The translations under genes and the position numbers were made by a program. Below are positions 1-6,892 of a stretch of DNA of 19,612 nucleotides, piece after piece. This DNA is from 2-02-FULL-49-11 sp040757655. Its GTDB lineage: Bacteria > Patescibacteriota > Patescibacteriia > 2-02-FULL-49-11. Positions within the stretch are counted from its first letter, which is position 1, and every line of letters begins with the position of its first letter. Below the pieces are notes generated by a model. It did no database searches, had not been told where the DNA came from, and saw nothing but the letters and a program-made list of their open reading frames with translations. The stretch spans positions 1 to 19,612 of the forward strand of contig JBFLWV010000053.1 of the NCBI GenBank assembly GCA_040757655.1. The letters run 5' to 3'.

Positions 1-1
1 G

Positions 2-121
2 AAACGACAGGAACAAATCGAAGCGCTGATGAAATTTATCGATGCCAAACTAACCCAAACGGTCGAACTTTCACACGCAAAACAAGCTCTTATTGACTGT
101 CAATTATGTTCGTGGACTTGA
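2..121 (+). CDS. Possible C-terminal tail of a + strand gene (partial)
   Basis: Frame 2 is open from the window edge to a TGA at 119-121 and would encode 39 residues ending in CQLCSWT. The composition (alternating charged, Gln and Leu residues: KRQEQIEALMKFID) looks like a coiled, soluble protein end rather than random sequence. The long hairpin at 175-226 follows 53 bp later, where a terminator would be expected. No family can be recognised from so short a piece, and the open frame is short enough to arise by chance. If real, this gene converges on the minus-strand genes that fill the rest of the window. Confidence 0.35.
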   Translation, partial: KRQEQIEALMKFIDAKLTQTVELSHAKQALIDCQLCSWT

Positions 122-174
122 ACATTAAAACCCCATGGTTAGGAAGAAGAGCCTACTTCATGGCCCACTCTCTC

Positions 175-226
175 AAAAGCCGCAATGACGTACGATATTG
201 CCAATCGTAACTCATCCGCGGCTTTT
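175..226. terminator. Long bidirectional hairpin, probable terminator
   Basis: AAAAGCCGC at 175-183 is perfectly complementary to GCGGCTTTT at 218-226. Inside it lies a second perfect stem, TACGAT (191-196) with ATCGTA (204-209) around a 7-nt loop, with a 3-bp TGA/TCA helix between the two. The GC-rich outer stem ends in a T-run on each strand, so it could stop transcription from both sides. It sits between the possible + strand gene tail and the minus-strand 59-residue protein. The hairpin is larger than a standard intrinsic terminator and the T-run is only 4 nt, so a structured RNA or a repeat is the alternative. Confidence 0.5.
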
Positions 227-252
227 GTGTTATGGTTGACTATGAATAAAGT

Positions 253-432
253 TTATTCTTTCCCCTCCTCCTTTTTTCCTCCCAACGCTTTATCTAGGAT
301 TTCTTTAGTCTTTCGTGCTAATTCATCCTGTGCTTCTTTTGCTTTCTTTACCGTATCTCCTATTGCTTTTCCCCATGCTTCCGCCTTATGAGATGTATCT
401 TCATTATTGGGCATTTTCCCTTTCTCGCTCAT
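253..432 (-). CDS. Small charged hypothetical protein (59 aa)
   Basis: The frame is open from 450, but the start is set by a textbook Shine-Dalgarno sequence: the minus strand reads AAAGGAGGTGAT (complement of 436-447), and its GGAGG core lies 7 nt before the ATG at 432. The ATG at 450 would place this ribosome site inside the coding sequence, so 432 is preferred. The product is rich in Lys and Glu, with an Ala/Lys/Glu central part (AEAWGKAIGDTVKKAKEAQD) that should form one amphipathic helix. There is no signal peptide, membrane segment or Cys. I do not recognise a family. It lies alone, separated from the next minus-strand gene by about 500 bp of repeats, so it is probably transcribed on its own. 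Confidence 0.6.
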   Translation of the reverse strand: MSEKGKMPNNEDTSHKAEAWGKAIGDTVKKAKEAQDELARKTKEILDKALGGKKEEGKE

Positions 433-435
433 ATA

Positions 436-447
436 ATCACCTCCTTT
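436..447 (-). promoter_or_regulatory. Near-perfect Shine-Dalgarno site
   Basis: On the minus strand this reads AAAGGAGGTGAT, an almost full complement of the 16S rRNA 3' end, with 7 nt between the GGAGG core and the ATG at 432. It fixes the start of the 59-residue protein. It is far stronger than the ribosome sites of most other genes in the window, which suggests high expression. Confidence 0.75.
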
Positions 448-494
448 CATCTAATTCAATTATTATCAATTAATCCTTCAGGCACCAAAATCAT

Positions 495-550
495 TGTAGC
501 GTGGCAGCTTGCCTGCCACCCATGAGTCGGAGACAAGCTCCGACGCTACA
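495..550. repeat. Cloverleaf-type palindromic repeat (REP-like)
   Basis: This 56-bp element has an outer stem TGTAGCGT (495-502) / ACGCTACA (543-550) that encloses two perfect hairpins: TGGCAG-cttgc-CTGCCA (502-518) and GTCGGAG-acaag-CTCCGAC (526-544). The two hairpins use reverse-complementary 5-nt loops (cttgc and acaag differ by one base from exact complements). Elements of this kind, with GTCGGAGCTTGTCTCCGAC-like stems, are dispersed intergenic repeats in many bacterial genomes and are often moved by Y1/RAYT transposases. No such transposase is present here. Confidence 0.75.
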
Positions 551-637
551 GATTGAAATTCCGATACAATAAAAATATGTGATTAAACCAAGGGATATAA
601 CCAACTCCACCCAATCCCTAACTCCAATCCTCAATTC

Positions 638-687
638 TAACCCAGACCTATTAGCAACGATCGTGGTATATTGGCCTAGGTATCCTT
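638..687 (+). repeat. 46-bp palindromic element, copy 1
   Basis: The core TTAGCAACGATCGTGG, centred on the 8-bp palindrome ACGATCGT, is identical to the three other copies at about 702, 1457 and 5566. The flanking arms are more degenerate than in copy 2; the right arm (GGCCTAGGTAT) is close to that of copy 3. The outer limits are therefore approximate. It lies in gene-free sequence 28 bp before copy 2. Confidence 0.75.
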
Positions 688-701
688 CAAATTATTTTTA
701 T

Positions 702-746
702 TATATCCCTACCAATTAGCAACGATCGTGGTATATAGGTAGGGAT
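702..746 (+). repeat. 46-bp palindromic element, copy 2 (interrupted)
   Basis: This copy has the best arms: ATCCCTACC before the core and GGTAGGGAT after it are exact reverse complements, with the invariant core TTAGCAACGATCGTGG between them. Its right end is interrupted by the 171-bp insertion at 747-917: AGGTAGGGAT occurs at 737-746 and again at 918-927, where it continues with ATA like the arm of an uninterrupted copy. This shows that the palindromic element was here before the insertion. Confidence 0.85.
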
Positions 747-917
747 CATGCGTGTCCCACAAATCGATTTTTCAGTAAATTTGCTGTCGAAATTTGGCTA
801 AAGTATCAGCTTTCTAAAATCGGAAAAAATTCAAATCGAAAAATGATTTCATCATTGATCTTCAGCTATCGTTAGAAGAAATAAAAGTGTCGGAAAATTT
901 TTTATTGGACACGCATG
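747..917. mobile_element. MITE-like element with terminal inverted repeats and 10-bp target duplication
   Basis: The 171-bp segment begins with CATGCGTGTCC (747-757) and ends with its exact reverse complement GGACACGCATG (907-917). It is flanked by the direct repeat AGGTAGGGAT at 737-746 and 918-927, as expected for a target-site duplication. There is no long open frame inside, only AT-rich sequence with partial internal symmetry (AAATCGATTTTTC near the left end, TCGAAAAATGATTT near the middle). This is the anatomy of a non-autonomous transposable element mobilised by a transposase elsewhere in the genome. A 10-bp duplication fits several DDE insertion-sequence families; I cannot assign one. 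Confidence 0.8.
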
Positions 918-945
918 AGGTAGGGATATAAAATCTCGTTTATTT

Positions 946-1425
946 TCAAAATACCTTTTCGGCAATGACAAATTTTACCCGATCTTCCAATTCGCAATTC
1001 ACTACAATCCTGCCGGCAAATTCAAACGCTTTCTTGTCTTGCGTAAAGAACACACTCTTTTGTAATTGGCTAAATCCTAATGAGTAGAGCACGTTACGAA
1101 GCGTATCGCGAAAATGACGATACTTCTCGGGAATATCAAAAATGAGAATATAGCCGTCTTGTTTAATTTTTGATATTGGCAGCGATTTGAATTGTTGCGC
1201 ATAGTTGAGCGCAAATTTGAGCCACCCCTTTGGGGTAAGACGGTATTTACCCGCTTTTCCTTTTGCTTTCTCGCGACGATACCGCTCCCATCGCTTCATT
1301 TTCCGCAAATCATTAAAACCAAAAAGTTCAGAAGCTGCACCCGACGACATGGTAAACATCGGTTCAAGTTCCGTAAGCTTTGCTAATACTATTTCAGTAA
1401 ATGGTATTGTATTGCGAAGCCCCAT
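946..1425 (-). CDS. PaaX-like / Cas2-like domain transcriptional regulator
   Basis: The 159-residue product looks like the compact PaaX-type proteins common in CPR genomes. Residues 1-80 would form an atypical winged helix ending in YRLTPKGWLKFA (61-72). Residues 90-159 carry the Cas2-like ferredoxin fold that forms the middle of PaaX: GYILIFDIPEKYRHFRD (91-107), LRNVLYSLGFSQLQKSVFF (109-127) and a final beta strand. In PaaX this part mediates dimer formation and effector response. There is no cas gene or CRISPR array here, so a CRISPR role is unlikely. The next upstream gene is the last gene of the polysaccharide operon, 103 bp away, with a copy of the 46-bp element and a possible promoter in between. 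It may regulate that operon or simply follow it. Confidence 0.7.
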   Translation of the reverse strand: MGLRNTIPFTEIVLAKLTELEPMFTMSSGAASELFGFNDLRKMKRWERYRREKAKGKAGKYRLTPKGWLKFALNYAQQFKSLPISKIKQDGYILIFDIPEKYRHFRDTLRNVLYSLGFSQLQKSVFFTQDKKAFEFAGRIVVNCELEDRVKFVIAEKVF

Positions 1426-1448
1426 ATATCAATTAATTCTGTCACATC

Positions 1449-1476
1449 AGTATATCATATCCATACCAATTAGCAA
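1449..1476 (-). promoter_or_regulatory. Possible promoter of the PaaX-like gene
   Basis: On the minus strand TTGCTA (complement of 1471-1476) and TATACT (complement of 1449-1454) are separated by 16 bp, and the ATG at 1425 follows 23 bp after the -10 box. The -10 matches the consensus at five of six positions, the -35 at four of six. The -35 lies inside the conserved core of the third 46-bp element, so the repeat would supply half of the promoter. This is sequence similarity only. Confidence 0.4.
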
Positions 1477-1502
1477 CGATCGTGGTATATAGGTCTAGAT
1501 AT
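1457..1502 (+). repeat. 46-bp palindromic element, copy 3
   Basis: Imperfect inverted arms ATATCCATACC (1457-1467) and GGTCTAGATAT (1492-1502) flank the invariant core with TTAGCAACGATCGTGG. It fills most of the 103-bp space between the DUF4012 gene (stop at 1529) and the PaaX-like gene (start at 1425). Confidence 0.85.
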
Positions 1503-1528
1503 CTTTTCGTTAAACCTTCTCTCCCTTA

Positions 1529-3475
1529 TTAATTGCCATCGAAAAAAGTTCGTGATTGAATCAATGGATAGGTATAATCAAACTCATCCGACTTTTTTTC
1601 TTTTAATTGAAGAATAGGATCCTGCAAAGTAACAGATTTGAAAAAATGCAGATTGATATTGAGCGTCGGAGTACCGCTGCCGGCTTGGCGTTCCACATGG
1701 AGCGCGTAACTTCCCTTTTTTAATTTATTGACGAAATCCTTGTTATTGAGCGTGTACTTAAACGTGAGTGTGCGTGAGGTGCCTGGCTCAACCGTCGTGA
1801 ACGTACCGAAGACTACATACCCTAACTCTTCTGTAACATCTAATGGCATCTGATCACCCTTTTCATCCACATTTCCTTCAACTGACCGAATCGCTCCTTG
1901 GTTGGTGTAGATGCGGGTATACGTCCTATAGCGCGATGTTTTCCAGTCAACCTTCCCTTGATGGTCATAGGTAATGGAGAGCGTGGCAAGCGGCGCCTCT
2001 TCCGATTTTGCCGCGTCTAATGAATAGGAAATAATCCTCTTGATGACCGCGTCAGTTTTTAGCGCTTCCATATTGGCATCAACGACAAATACTACATCAT
2101 TGTCTCCCGGCGGCGGCACAGCGCCTGCCAAACCGCTTTCGTGAAGTACATCTTGCGCCTGCTTCTGGATAAAATATGCCTGAATATCTTTGGCGGCAAA
2201 TGCGCGAGTAAGGCGCCCCGCAAGGTCAAATAATGCCGCGCCGTCCGCATTGCTCAAACGATCAATAAGTTCGCGCCCCAGCACTCCAACCAGATCTTTT
2301 CTGCGCGACTTTTCAATCCCCCGTTTCCAATATTCCATCTCTACCTCATTTTCCAGCACAGACACAAGGTTGCCGCTGTTCACCACTTGATCATATACCT
2401 TCAATGGCCCCAAGGCATCCAGTAGGGGCATGATTGCTTCAGGCGTCAGCGCAATTATACCGCTTAAGGGTTGAACGCCGCCTTTCGCTTTCCAATAGTC
2501 CAAAATGGCGCGCGCGGCCGTAGGGAAATCAGGCGACCAGTTAATGTTGCGCAAATAGGTTGCATCTTGATCCGCGTAAGTCCTTATGGGCTGCGGCGGC
2601 GGTTGGGTCGCACCGTCACCGCCTCTTATATCAAAGTTATAGACATCATCGCTCTTAAACTCAACCAATTTCCCGTGAAGAATCGTAGCAACCGCATAGG
2701 TGCCGATGAACCCGCCTGTAGGCTTCAGTTCTGTTGAATTTTGGAGAAGAATGAGATATCGCTGCTCCTCGAGCGGCATGGAGGGTATCAATGCAGAGAT
2801 ATTAGCAATAAAGAGCAATCCATCCTTGACTGATTGCAGCTCTTCCGTAGAAGGAAACTGGAGAAATGTGAAGGTGCGCACGATCTGCGGCAATCCTCCA
2901 TACGTATGAGTAAAAGACGAGACGTCATCAGCAAATACCCGTAGTCGCAGCGCTTCATCTCCTACGCGGCGAATGAGACGAAGGCGCGACTCCAATGGTA
3001 AATCAAAAAAATTATTATCTCCCAGCATGTCACGCACTTCTGTCATCATGGGGAGGAGCGGTTCTAAATCCTTGATTGCTTGGGATGCAAACGTAAACAC
3101 CCCTGCGAGTTTACTTTTTTGATCTGTTAATATGAACGGGGTTCGTGCTGCTACTTTCTCAAATGAGGCATGCGCCACTTCTATATTATTCTGGAATTCC
3201 TTATACCGCAACAAAATTTTTTCTCTTGACTCGTATGCAAGGCTTTCCTTAAACGCTAACGCCGACGCAGGGAGTGCAACTCGTTGCTTCCACATCGAAT
3301 AAAAAGGTGTAGCAACGACAGCTAAAAGTAGGCATAATAATGTGAATATAATTAAGAAAATACCCCCCACCACTCTTCCTAGATGACGCTTCTGCAATTC
3401 TTCTTCATGTTCAGGTTCGGGGGATGGTCCCTCGCTTTTTTGAGAGCTCGCAACTTTTAATGCTGAAATGGGCAT
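1529..3475 (-). CDS. DUF4012 family membrane protein
   Basis: This 648-residue protein has a short charged cytoplasmic N-terminus, one membrane segment at about residues 33-58 (GRVVGGIFLIIFTLLCLLLA) and a large part outside the membrane. The DUF4012 signature is clear at 240-262: LILLQNSTELKPTGGFIGTY. DUF4012 proteins are found in Actinobacteria and CPR bacteria, usually inside exopolysaccharide clusters. Their biochemical role is not established; attachment or processing of surface glycan is a reasonable guess from context. It is the last gene of the glycosyltransferase block. The start at 3475 (MPISALKV) has a weak AGGCGGG ribosome site and lies inside one arm of a long inverted repeat (3465-3590), so translation may depend on RNA structure. 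Confidence 0.85.
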   Translation of the reverse strand: MPISALKVASSQKSEGPSPEPEHEEELQKRHLGRVVGGIFLIIFTLLCLLLAVVATPFYSMWKQRVALPASALAFKESLAYESREKILLRYKEFQNNIEVAHASFEKVAARTPFILTDQKSKLAGVFTFASQAIKDLEPLLPMMTEVRDMLGDNNFFDLPLESRLRLIRRVGDEALRLRVFADDVSSFTHTYGGLPQIVRTFTFLQFPSTEELQSVKDGLLFIANISALIPSMPLEEQRYLILLQNSTELKPTGGFIGTYAVATILHGKLVEFKSDDVYNFDIRGGDGATQPPPQPIRTYADQDATYLRNINWSPDFPTAARAILDYWKAKGGVQPLSGIIALTPEAIMPLLDALGPLKVYDQVVNSGNLVSVLENEVEMEYWKRGIEKSRRKDLVGVLGRELIDRLSNADGAALFDLAGRLTRAFAAKDIQAYFIQKQAQDVLHESGLAGAVPPPGDNDVVFVVDANMEALKTDAVIKRIISYSLDAAKSEEAPLATLSITYDHQGKVDWKTSRYRTYTRIYTNQGAIRSVEGNVDEKGDQMPLDVTEELGYVVFGTFTTVEPGTSRTLTFKYTLNNKDFVNKLKKGSYALHVERQAGSGTPTLNINLHFFKSVTLQDPILQLKEKKSDEFDYTYPLIQSRTFFDGN

Positions 3476-3590
3476 ACCCGCCTAAATTTTGCACCAGTCT
3501 TGATGTCTATTATCTTATAATAACGATCATTCAAGTTATTGCATCTAGCTTCATTCTTGCTCGCAAAACTTGGGCGGGCATACCTATTTC
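3465..3590. repeat. 28-bp imperfect inverted repeat around the DUF4012 start
   Basis: The arm at 3465-3492 and the arm at 3563-3590 are reverse complements at 23 of 28 positions (GAAATGGGCATACCCGCC against the complement of GGCGGGCATACCTATTTC). All five differences are transitions, and in the minus-strand RNA three of them become G-U pairs. The 70-nt interior has a further small stem (AATAAC/GTTATT). The left arm covers the ATG of the DUF4012 gene and the right arm covers the stop of the preceding glycosyltransferase. It may be an RNA control structure or a small inserted palindromic element; no target duplication is visible. Confidence 0.65.
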
Positions 3591-4368
3591 ACTTTCTCCA
3601 TTTCCAAAAATACTTTATCCATGACGCAATATGGATCCAGGTGAGACGATTAAAAAGAGTCCATATCCCATCAGAGGAAGAGAGTCGTTGGGGATAGTGC
3701 ACCATCATCGCATCCGGTACATACGCCACCGCCCATCCCTTTTGCCAGAACCGCCTGCACCAATCAGTATCCTCGAAAAAGAGAAAAAACCGTTCATCAA
3801 ACAAACCTACTTCTTCAAGCGCCTTGCGTCGTACCAGGAGTGCTGAGCCTTGGAGCCAATCAACATTCTGCGGCTCATTATGATCCCAATCTAGCATGGC
3901 AAAACGATTCAATTCTCTCCTCCCTAACGATAGCCGCGACAAATGCGTTCTCCGGAAAAGAGGCGTTAACCATCGTGGAAAACGAAAACAGCTGTATTGT
4001 AGCGTCTGGTCAGGATTAAGCAGTTTTGGCCCTCCCATGCCCACTTCTGGATGATGAGCGAAAAAGTTACATAATTTCTCAATTGCACCAGGAAGTATGA
4101 TCACATCAGGGTTAAGCAGGAGAATCAGCTCCCCTTGTGCAATTTTCAGTCCCGCGTTATTACCCCTACCCATGCCGCGATTTCTCGAAAGGGATACTAC
4201 ACGCACCGAAGGGTGCTCATTTGCTATAAACGCTAACTGATCACCAGACGCATTATCTACCACAATGATTTCAGAAGAGAATGGAAAATGAAGCTTTCCC
4301 AAATATCGCAGTTGCTGCCGCACCCAGTTAATTTTTTTATAATTTAAAATTATGATAGAAAGGAACAT
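3589..4368 (-). CDS. Family 2 glycosyltransferase (259 aa)
   Basis: A GT-A fold glycosyltransferase of the rhamnosyltransferase-like group. With the ATG at 4368 the protein begins MFLSIIILNYKK, directly on the first strand of the nucleotide-binding fold. EIIVVDNASGD (33-43) binds the nucleotide, LLNPDVIIL (84-92) holds the metal-binding DxD equivalent, and FDERFFLFFEDTDWCRR (190-206) is the acceptor/catalytic ED motif. The frame is open 22 codons further, but that would overlap the preceding gene by 55 bp and add residues before the fold. No membrane segment is evident. It follows the previous glycosyltransferase by 11 bp. The donor and acceptor sugars cannot be told from sequence. Confidence 0.88.
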   Translation of the reverse strand: MFLSIIILNYKKINWVRQQLRYLGKLHFPFSSEIIVVDNASGDQLAFIANEHPSVRVVSLSRNRGMGRGNNAGLKIAQGELILLLNPDVIILPGAIEKLCNFFAHHPEVGMGGPKLLNPDQTLQYSCFRFPRWLTPLFRRTHLSRLSLGRRELNRFAMLDWDHNEPQNVDWLQGSALLVRRKALEEVGLFDERFFLFFEDTDWCRRFWQKGWAVAYVPDAMMVHYPQRLSSSDGIWTLFNRLTWIHIASWIKYFWKWRK

Positions 4369-4379
4369 AATTGGGATTT

Positions 4380-5351
4380 TTATATACTTCTCTTCGCCAC
4401 TAACTCTTTCCAATTCCTCGTAATATCCAACCACGCATGGACAAACAACGACGGACGTGTGACGAGTAGATACCCCATCTTAGCAAATTCCCATATAAAT
4501 AGCCACGGCCAATCTTTCCAGTGCTTCTTCCACCGTTCATTTTTTATGAGTAGATAGAGATGATTGCGATATGAGAGAAACGCGGTACGTGAGCTGCGTG
4601 ATGCATGCTCACGGATGAAGGCGCCTACGTCTGTGCCAGTCGCTCCGACGCGGCGATAATGGTATGCGCGTGCGGTCGGCACATAACGCGCATGCCACCC
4701 CCACCTTTGCAGACGCCAAGAAAGATCTACGTCTTCTTTGTACGAATGAAACAGCTCGTCAAAATATTCTATGTTCTCCTGTTTGCGATAGGCAACCTCA
4801 TCAAGCGCTTCGCGGCGATAGAGCGCCGCAGCTCCGCTAACGCCAAAAATTTCGCCTGCGGTATTATACTGCGCGTGATCATCCTCGCCCGCGCCTCGGT
4901 CGCGAAACCAACGTCTGCGGTCATACAATATGCCAGTACTGTCAAGTGCACGGGAAAAGGTTTTACTGGTGAGTTCTCCCGGGATCCCCTGCGCGCGCAA
5001 TAACTTGCCGGTTGCGCTTGCCGCATCAGGATCGCTCTCAAGTGCATCAACCAGCCGGGTAATATACCACTCGTGAAGGATGATATCGGGATTGAGGGTA
5101 AGTACGTATTCACTGTCAGAAAATTGTATTGCCTGATTATGCGCCCGCGCATAGCCAACATTCTCCCTGTTGCGTACGATTTTGAATTGCGGCCATCGAG
5201 CAGCAAGGTACTCTACCGTCCCATCACTTGAAGCATTATCAATGATAAGCAGTGACCAATCACTAAATACCTGGTGGGTAAGCGACAATAAAACAACATC
5301 AAGATACGTCAAGGAATTATACGTAACGATATGGACAGAAACCTTGGGCAT
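4380..5351 (-). CDS. Family 2 glycosyltransferase (323 aa)
   Basis: GT-A fold with VSVHIVTYNSLTYLD at the N-terminus, LLIIDNASSDGT (34-45), LTLNPDIIL (84-92) in the DxD position, and ELFHSYKEDVDLSWRLQ (199-215) with the ED catalytic motif. These match the rhamnosyltransferase-like group of family 2, which builds surface polysaccharides from nucleotide sugars at the cytoplasmic face of the membrane. The C-terminal part (about 256-310) is rich in Trp and Leu and may sit on the membrane. It lies downstream of a terminator-like hairpin, so it may have its own promoter or be transcribed by read-through. Confidence 0.88.
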   Translation of the reverse strand: MPKVSVHIVTYNSLTYLDVVLLSLTHQVFSDWSLLIIDNASSDGTVEYLAARWPQFKIVRNRENVGYARAHNQAIQFSDSEYVLTLNPDIILHEWYITRLVDALESDPDAASATGKLLRAQGIPGELTSKTFSRALDSTGILYDRRRWFRDRGAGEDDHAQYNTAGEIFGVSGAAALYRREALDEVAYRKQENIEYFDELFHSYKEDVDLSWRLQRWGWHARYVPTARAYHYRRVGATGTDVGAFIREHASRSSRTAFLSYRNHLYLLIKNERWKKHWKDWPWLFIWEFAKMGYLLVTRPSLFVHAWLDITRNWKELVAKRSI

Positions 5352-5401
5352 ATTCTATTGAAAAATCCCAAATCCCAACTTCCAATGACCAATCAAATCC
5401 A

Positions 5402-5437
5402 AATAAAAGGCTTACATTACTCTGTGATGTAAGCTTT
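5402..5437 (-). terminator. Intrinsic terminator after the O-antigen ligase-like gene
   Basis: In minus-strand reading AAAGCTTACAT pairs with ATGTAAGCCTTT (one bulged base) around a 9-nt loop, followed by TTTTATT. The stop codon of the ligase-like gene lies in the loop. Between it and the next gene start at 5351 is a C/A-rich low-complexity spacer (AATCCCAAATCCCAA and CCAATGACCAATC). The stem is AT-rich, so termination may be partial. Confidence 0.6.
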
Positions 5438-6892
5438 GCCGTTTATAATAGTAACACAAATACCTAGCAACACCATCCCAATCCCCAACGGATGATTTAA
5501 GTACGGACTTGTGATATTGACGCTCATCACTGCAATGAGCGCACAAAACAGTGTGAGTAAAAAAGATACCCTGACCAATATACCACGATCGTTGCTAATA
5601 GGTAGGGATATGCATTCTTTGTATATCTCATTGAGTATATGTAGCAACAACCATAAATATGAAGCTAATCCCACCAATCCAATCTTTAACCATATATCAA
5701 GATACCCCCATTCGAATGCGCTCGTAGTATACATACCACTTCCTCCGGGTGATCGTGCCACAATCCGCGGATCAGTGCTCTGGTAGGTTACGGCAGCGCC
5801 GAATCCGGAACCGAGGATGGGATGCTTGGAAATTGCTTTTAATAATGGGTATAACTGATTCATTCTGCTGGATCCTGCAGCTTCCATCGACAAACGTTCT
5901 CGCAAGGGTATTCCCGCGGGTATGGGCGGCAAGCGCTGGAATGTAATAGTTAAAACAATTGCTCCTGCTACTCCCCCTATCACGACTATAATAATACGTT
6001 TCCAAGATACAACATGATTGCGCAACAACAAAACTGTGCCGCTAAAAAAAAGTGCTGCAAGCCCTATCCAATAACTCCTGCTAAAACTGATGAAAAGCGC
6101 TGATACAACAACGGATAAGAGCAAAAGATTAACCTTCAACTTTTGTACGGATTGAAAATTCGCAACAATAAAATACCACGCCGCCGCAAAGAGCAGCCAT
6201 ACCTGACTCTGTAAAAACACGCGCCACGCGCCCGGCCTGATAAACGTGATTTCACCCAATTGGACGCCACGAACCCATTGGTAAAGAGTGGGGGTGAAGG
6301 TATATTGATGTGCAAATATATGGAACAGCGCCAGCGTAAGTAACGCATTGGCGAGGCATGCGCCAAGTACGAATGTGGCTGTTTGTTTTAGAAACAATTC
6401 GCCTCGTCCTTCAGAAACTAATGTTAAAAGTGGAAATGCCATCAGAAAATACAACCACGCATTGGCATCAAAAAATACTGCACCAAACCCATTCCCTCGC
6501 ACTATCCCCCACCAAACGCCCCATACTGCACTCAATCCTAGCATAAGCAAGGCGAAACGGATTTTCGCAGGTAGTACGTTGAATACGGATAGAAGAGGAT
6601 GCCCTCTCCGCCATCGCAACAGCACAACCGCAACCCATGATAAAAAAATTCCGCAAAATATTAGGATTCTTATAGAGATCAATATGTCTCCCAACTGGAA
6701 ACTTAGCCACCATCCCTTCCCGCCAAATGCAAGTTCGGCACATACAAACGCAAGTGCGGCCACAGGACGCTTAACATATAACACGACGACGCCACAAAAG
6801 ATAAAAACGGCACAAACTAAATTAAGGTAAGGCCACTGCCATCCAAGAAAGGATAACAAAAAAAACAACACGGTGACTGAAAATGTTTTCAT
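5417..6892 (-). CDS. O-antigen ligase / Wzy-type polymerase-like membrane protein
   Basis: A 491-residue protein with about twelve hydrophobic segments and a large loop at roughly 317-398. SRSYWIGLAALFFSG (271-285) and KHPILGSGFGAAV (356-368) are typical of the Wzy_C/O-antigen ligase family, which joins or polymerises lipid-linked oligosaccharides on the outer face of the membrane. The start at 6892 is chosen because its ATG overlaps the TGA of the previous gene (ATGA); the frame is open 19 codons further but that would overlap by 61 bp. A full copy of the 46-bp palindromic element lies inside the gene and encodes residues about 428-442 (around PISNDRGIL), in a loop between two late membrane segments. 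Confidence 0.85.
   Translation of the reverse strand: MKTFSVTVLFFLLSFLGWQWPYLNLVCAVFIFCGVVVLYVKRPVAALAFVCAELAFGGKGWWLSFQLGDILISIRILIFCGIFLSWVAVVLLRWRRGHPLLSVFNVLPAKIRFALLMLGLSAVWGVWWGIVRGNGFGAVFFDANAWLYFLMAFPLLTLVSEGRGELFLKQTATFVLGACLANALLTLALFHIFAHQYTFTPTLYQWVRGVQLGEITFIRPGAWRVFLQSQVWLLFAAAWYFIVANFQSVQKLKVNLLLLSVVVSALFISFSRSYWIGLAALFFSGTVLLLRNHVVSWKRIIIVVIGGVAGAIVLTITFQRLPPIPAGIPLRERLSMEAAGSSRMNQLYPLLKAISKHPILGSGFGAAVTYQSTDPRIVARSPGGSGMYTTSAFEWGYLDIWLKIGLVGLASYLWLLLHILNEIYKECISLPISNDRGILVRVSFLLTLFCALIAVMSVNITSPYLNHPLGIGMVLLGICVTIINGKAYITE
5566..5611 (-). repeat. 46-bp palindromic element, copy 4, inside a reading frame
   Basis: On the minus strand this copy has ATATCCCTACC, the invariant core with TTAGCAACGATCGTGG, and GGTCAGGGTAT. 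It is in the opposite orientation to the three intergenic copies. It is translated as part of the O-antigen ligase-like protein without breaking the frame, giving the polar string PISNDRGIL between two hydrophobic segments. Confidence 0.85.

Noticed and set aside
185..391. 68-codon + strand open frame
   Set aside because: It is Ser/Phe-rich and opposite the minus-strand 59 aa gene, which has a near-perfect ribosome site; its start lies inside the terminator-like hairpin.
638..1502. CRISPR-like array from the repeated TTAGCAACGATCGTGG units plus a Cas2-like protein
   Set aside because: The copies are unevenly spaced, one is 4 kb away in a gene and in the other orientation, and no cas gene is present. 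The Cas2-like fold is that of PaaX.
4605..5206. Open frames of 132 and 145 codons opposite or out of frame with the 323 aa glycosyltransferase
   Set aside because: The glycosyltransferase frame carries all expected motifs; the others have atypical composition and no recognisable domain.
5352..5407. Possible tandem repeat (AATCCCAAATCCCAA, CCAATGACCAATC)
   Set aside because: Low-complexity C/A-rich spacer with no clean period; similar text at 590-640. Not enough to call a repeat family.
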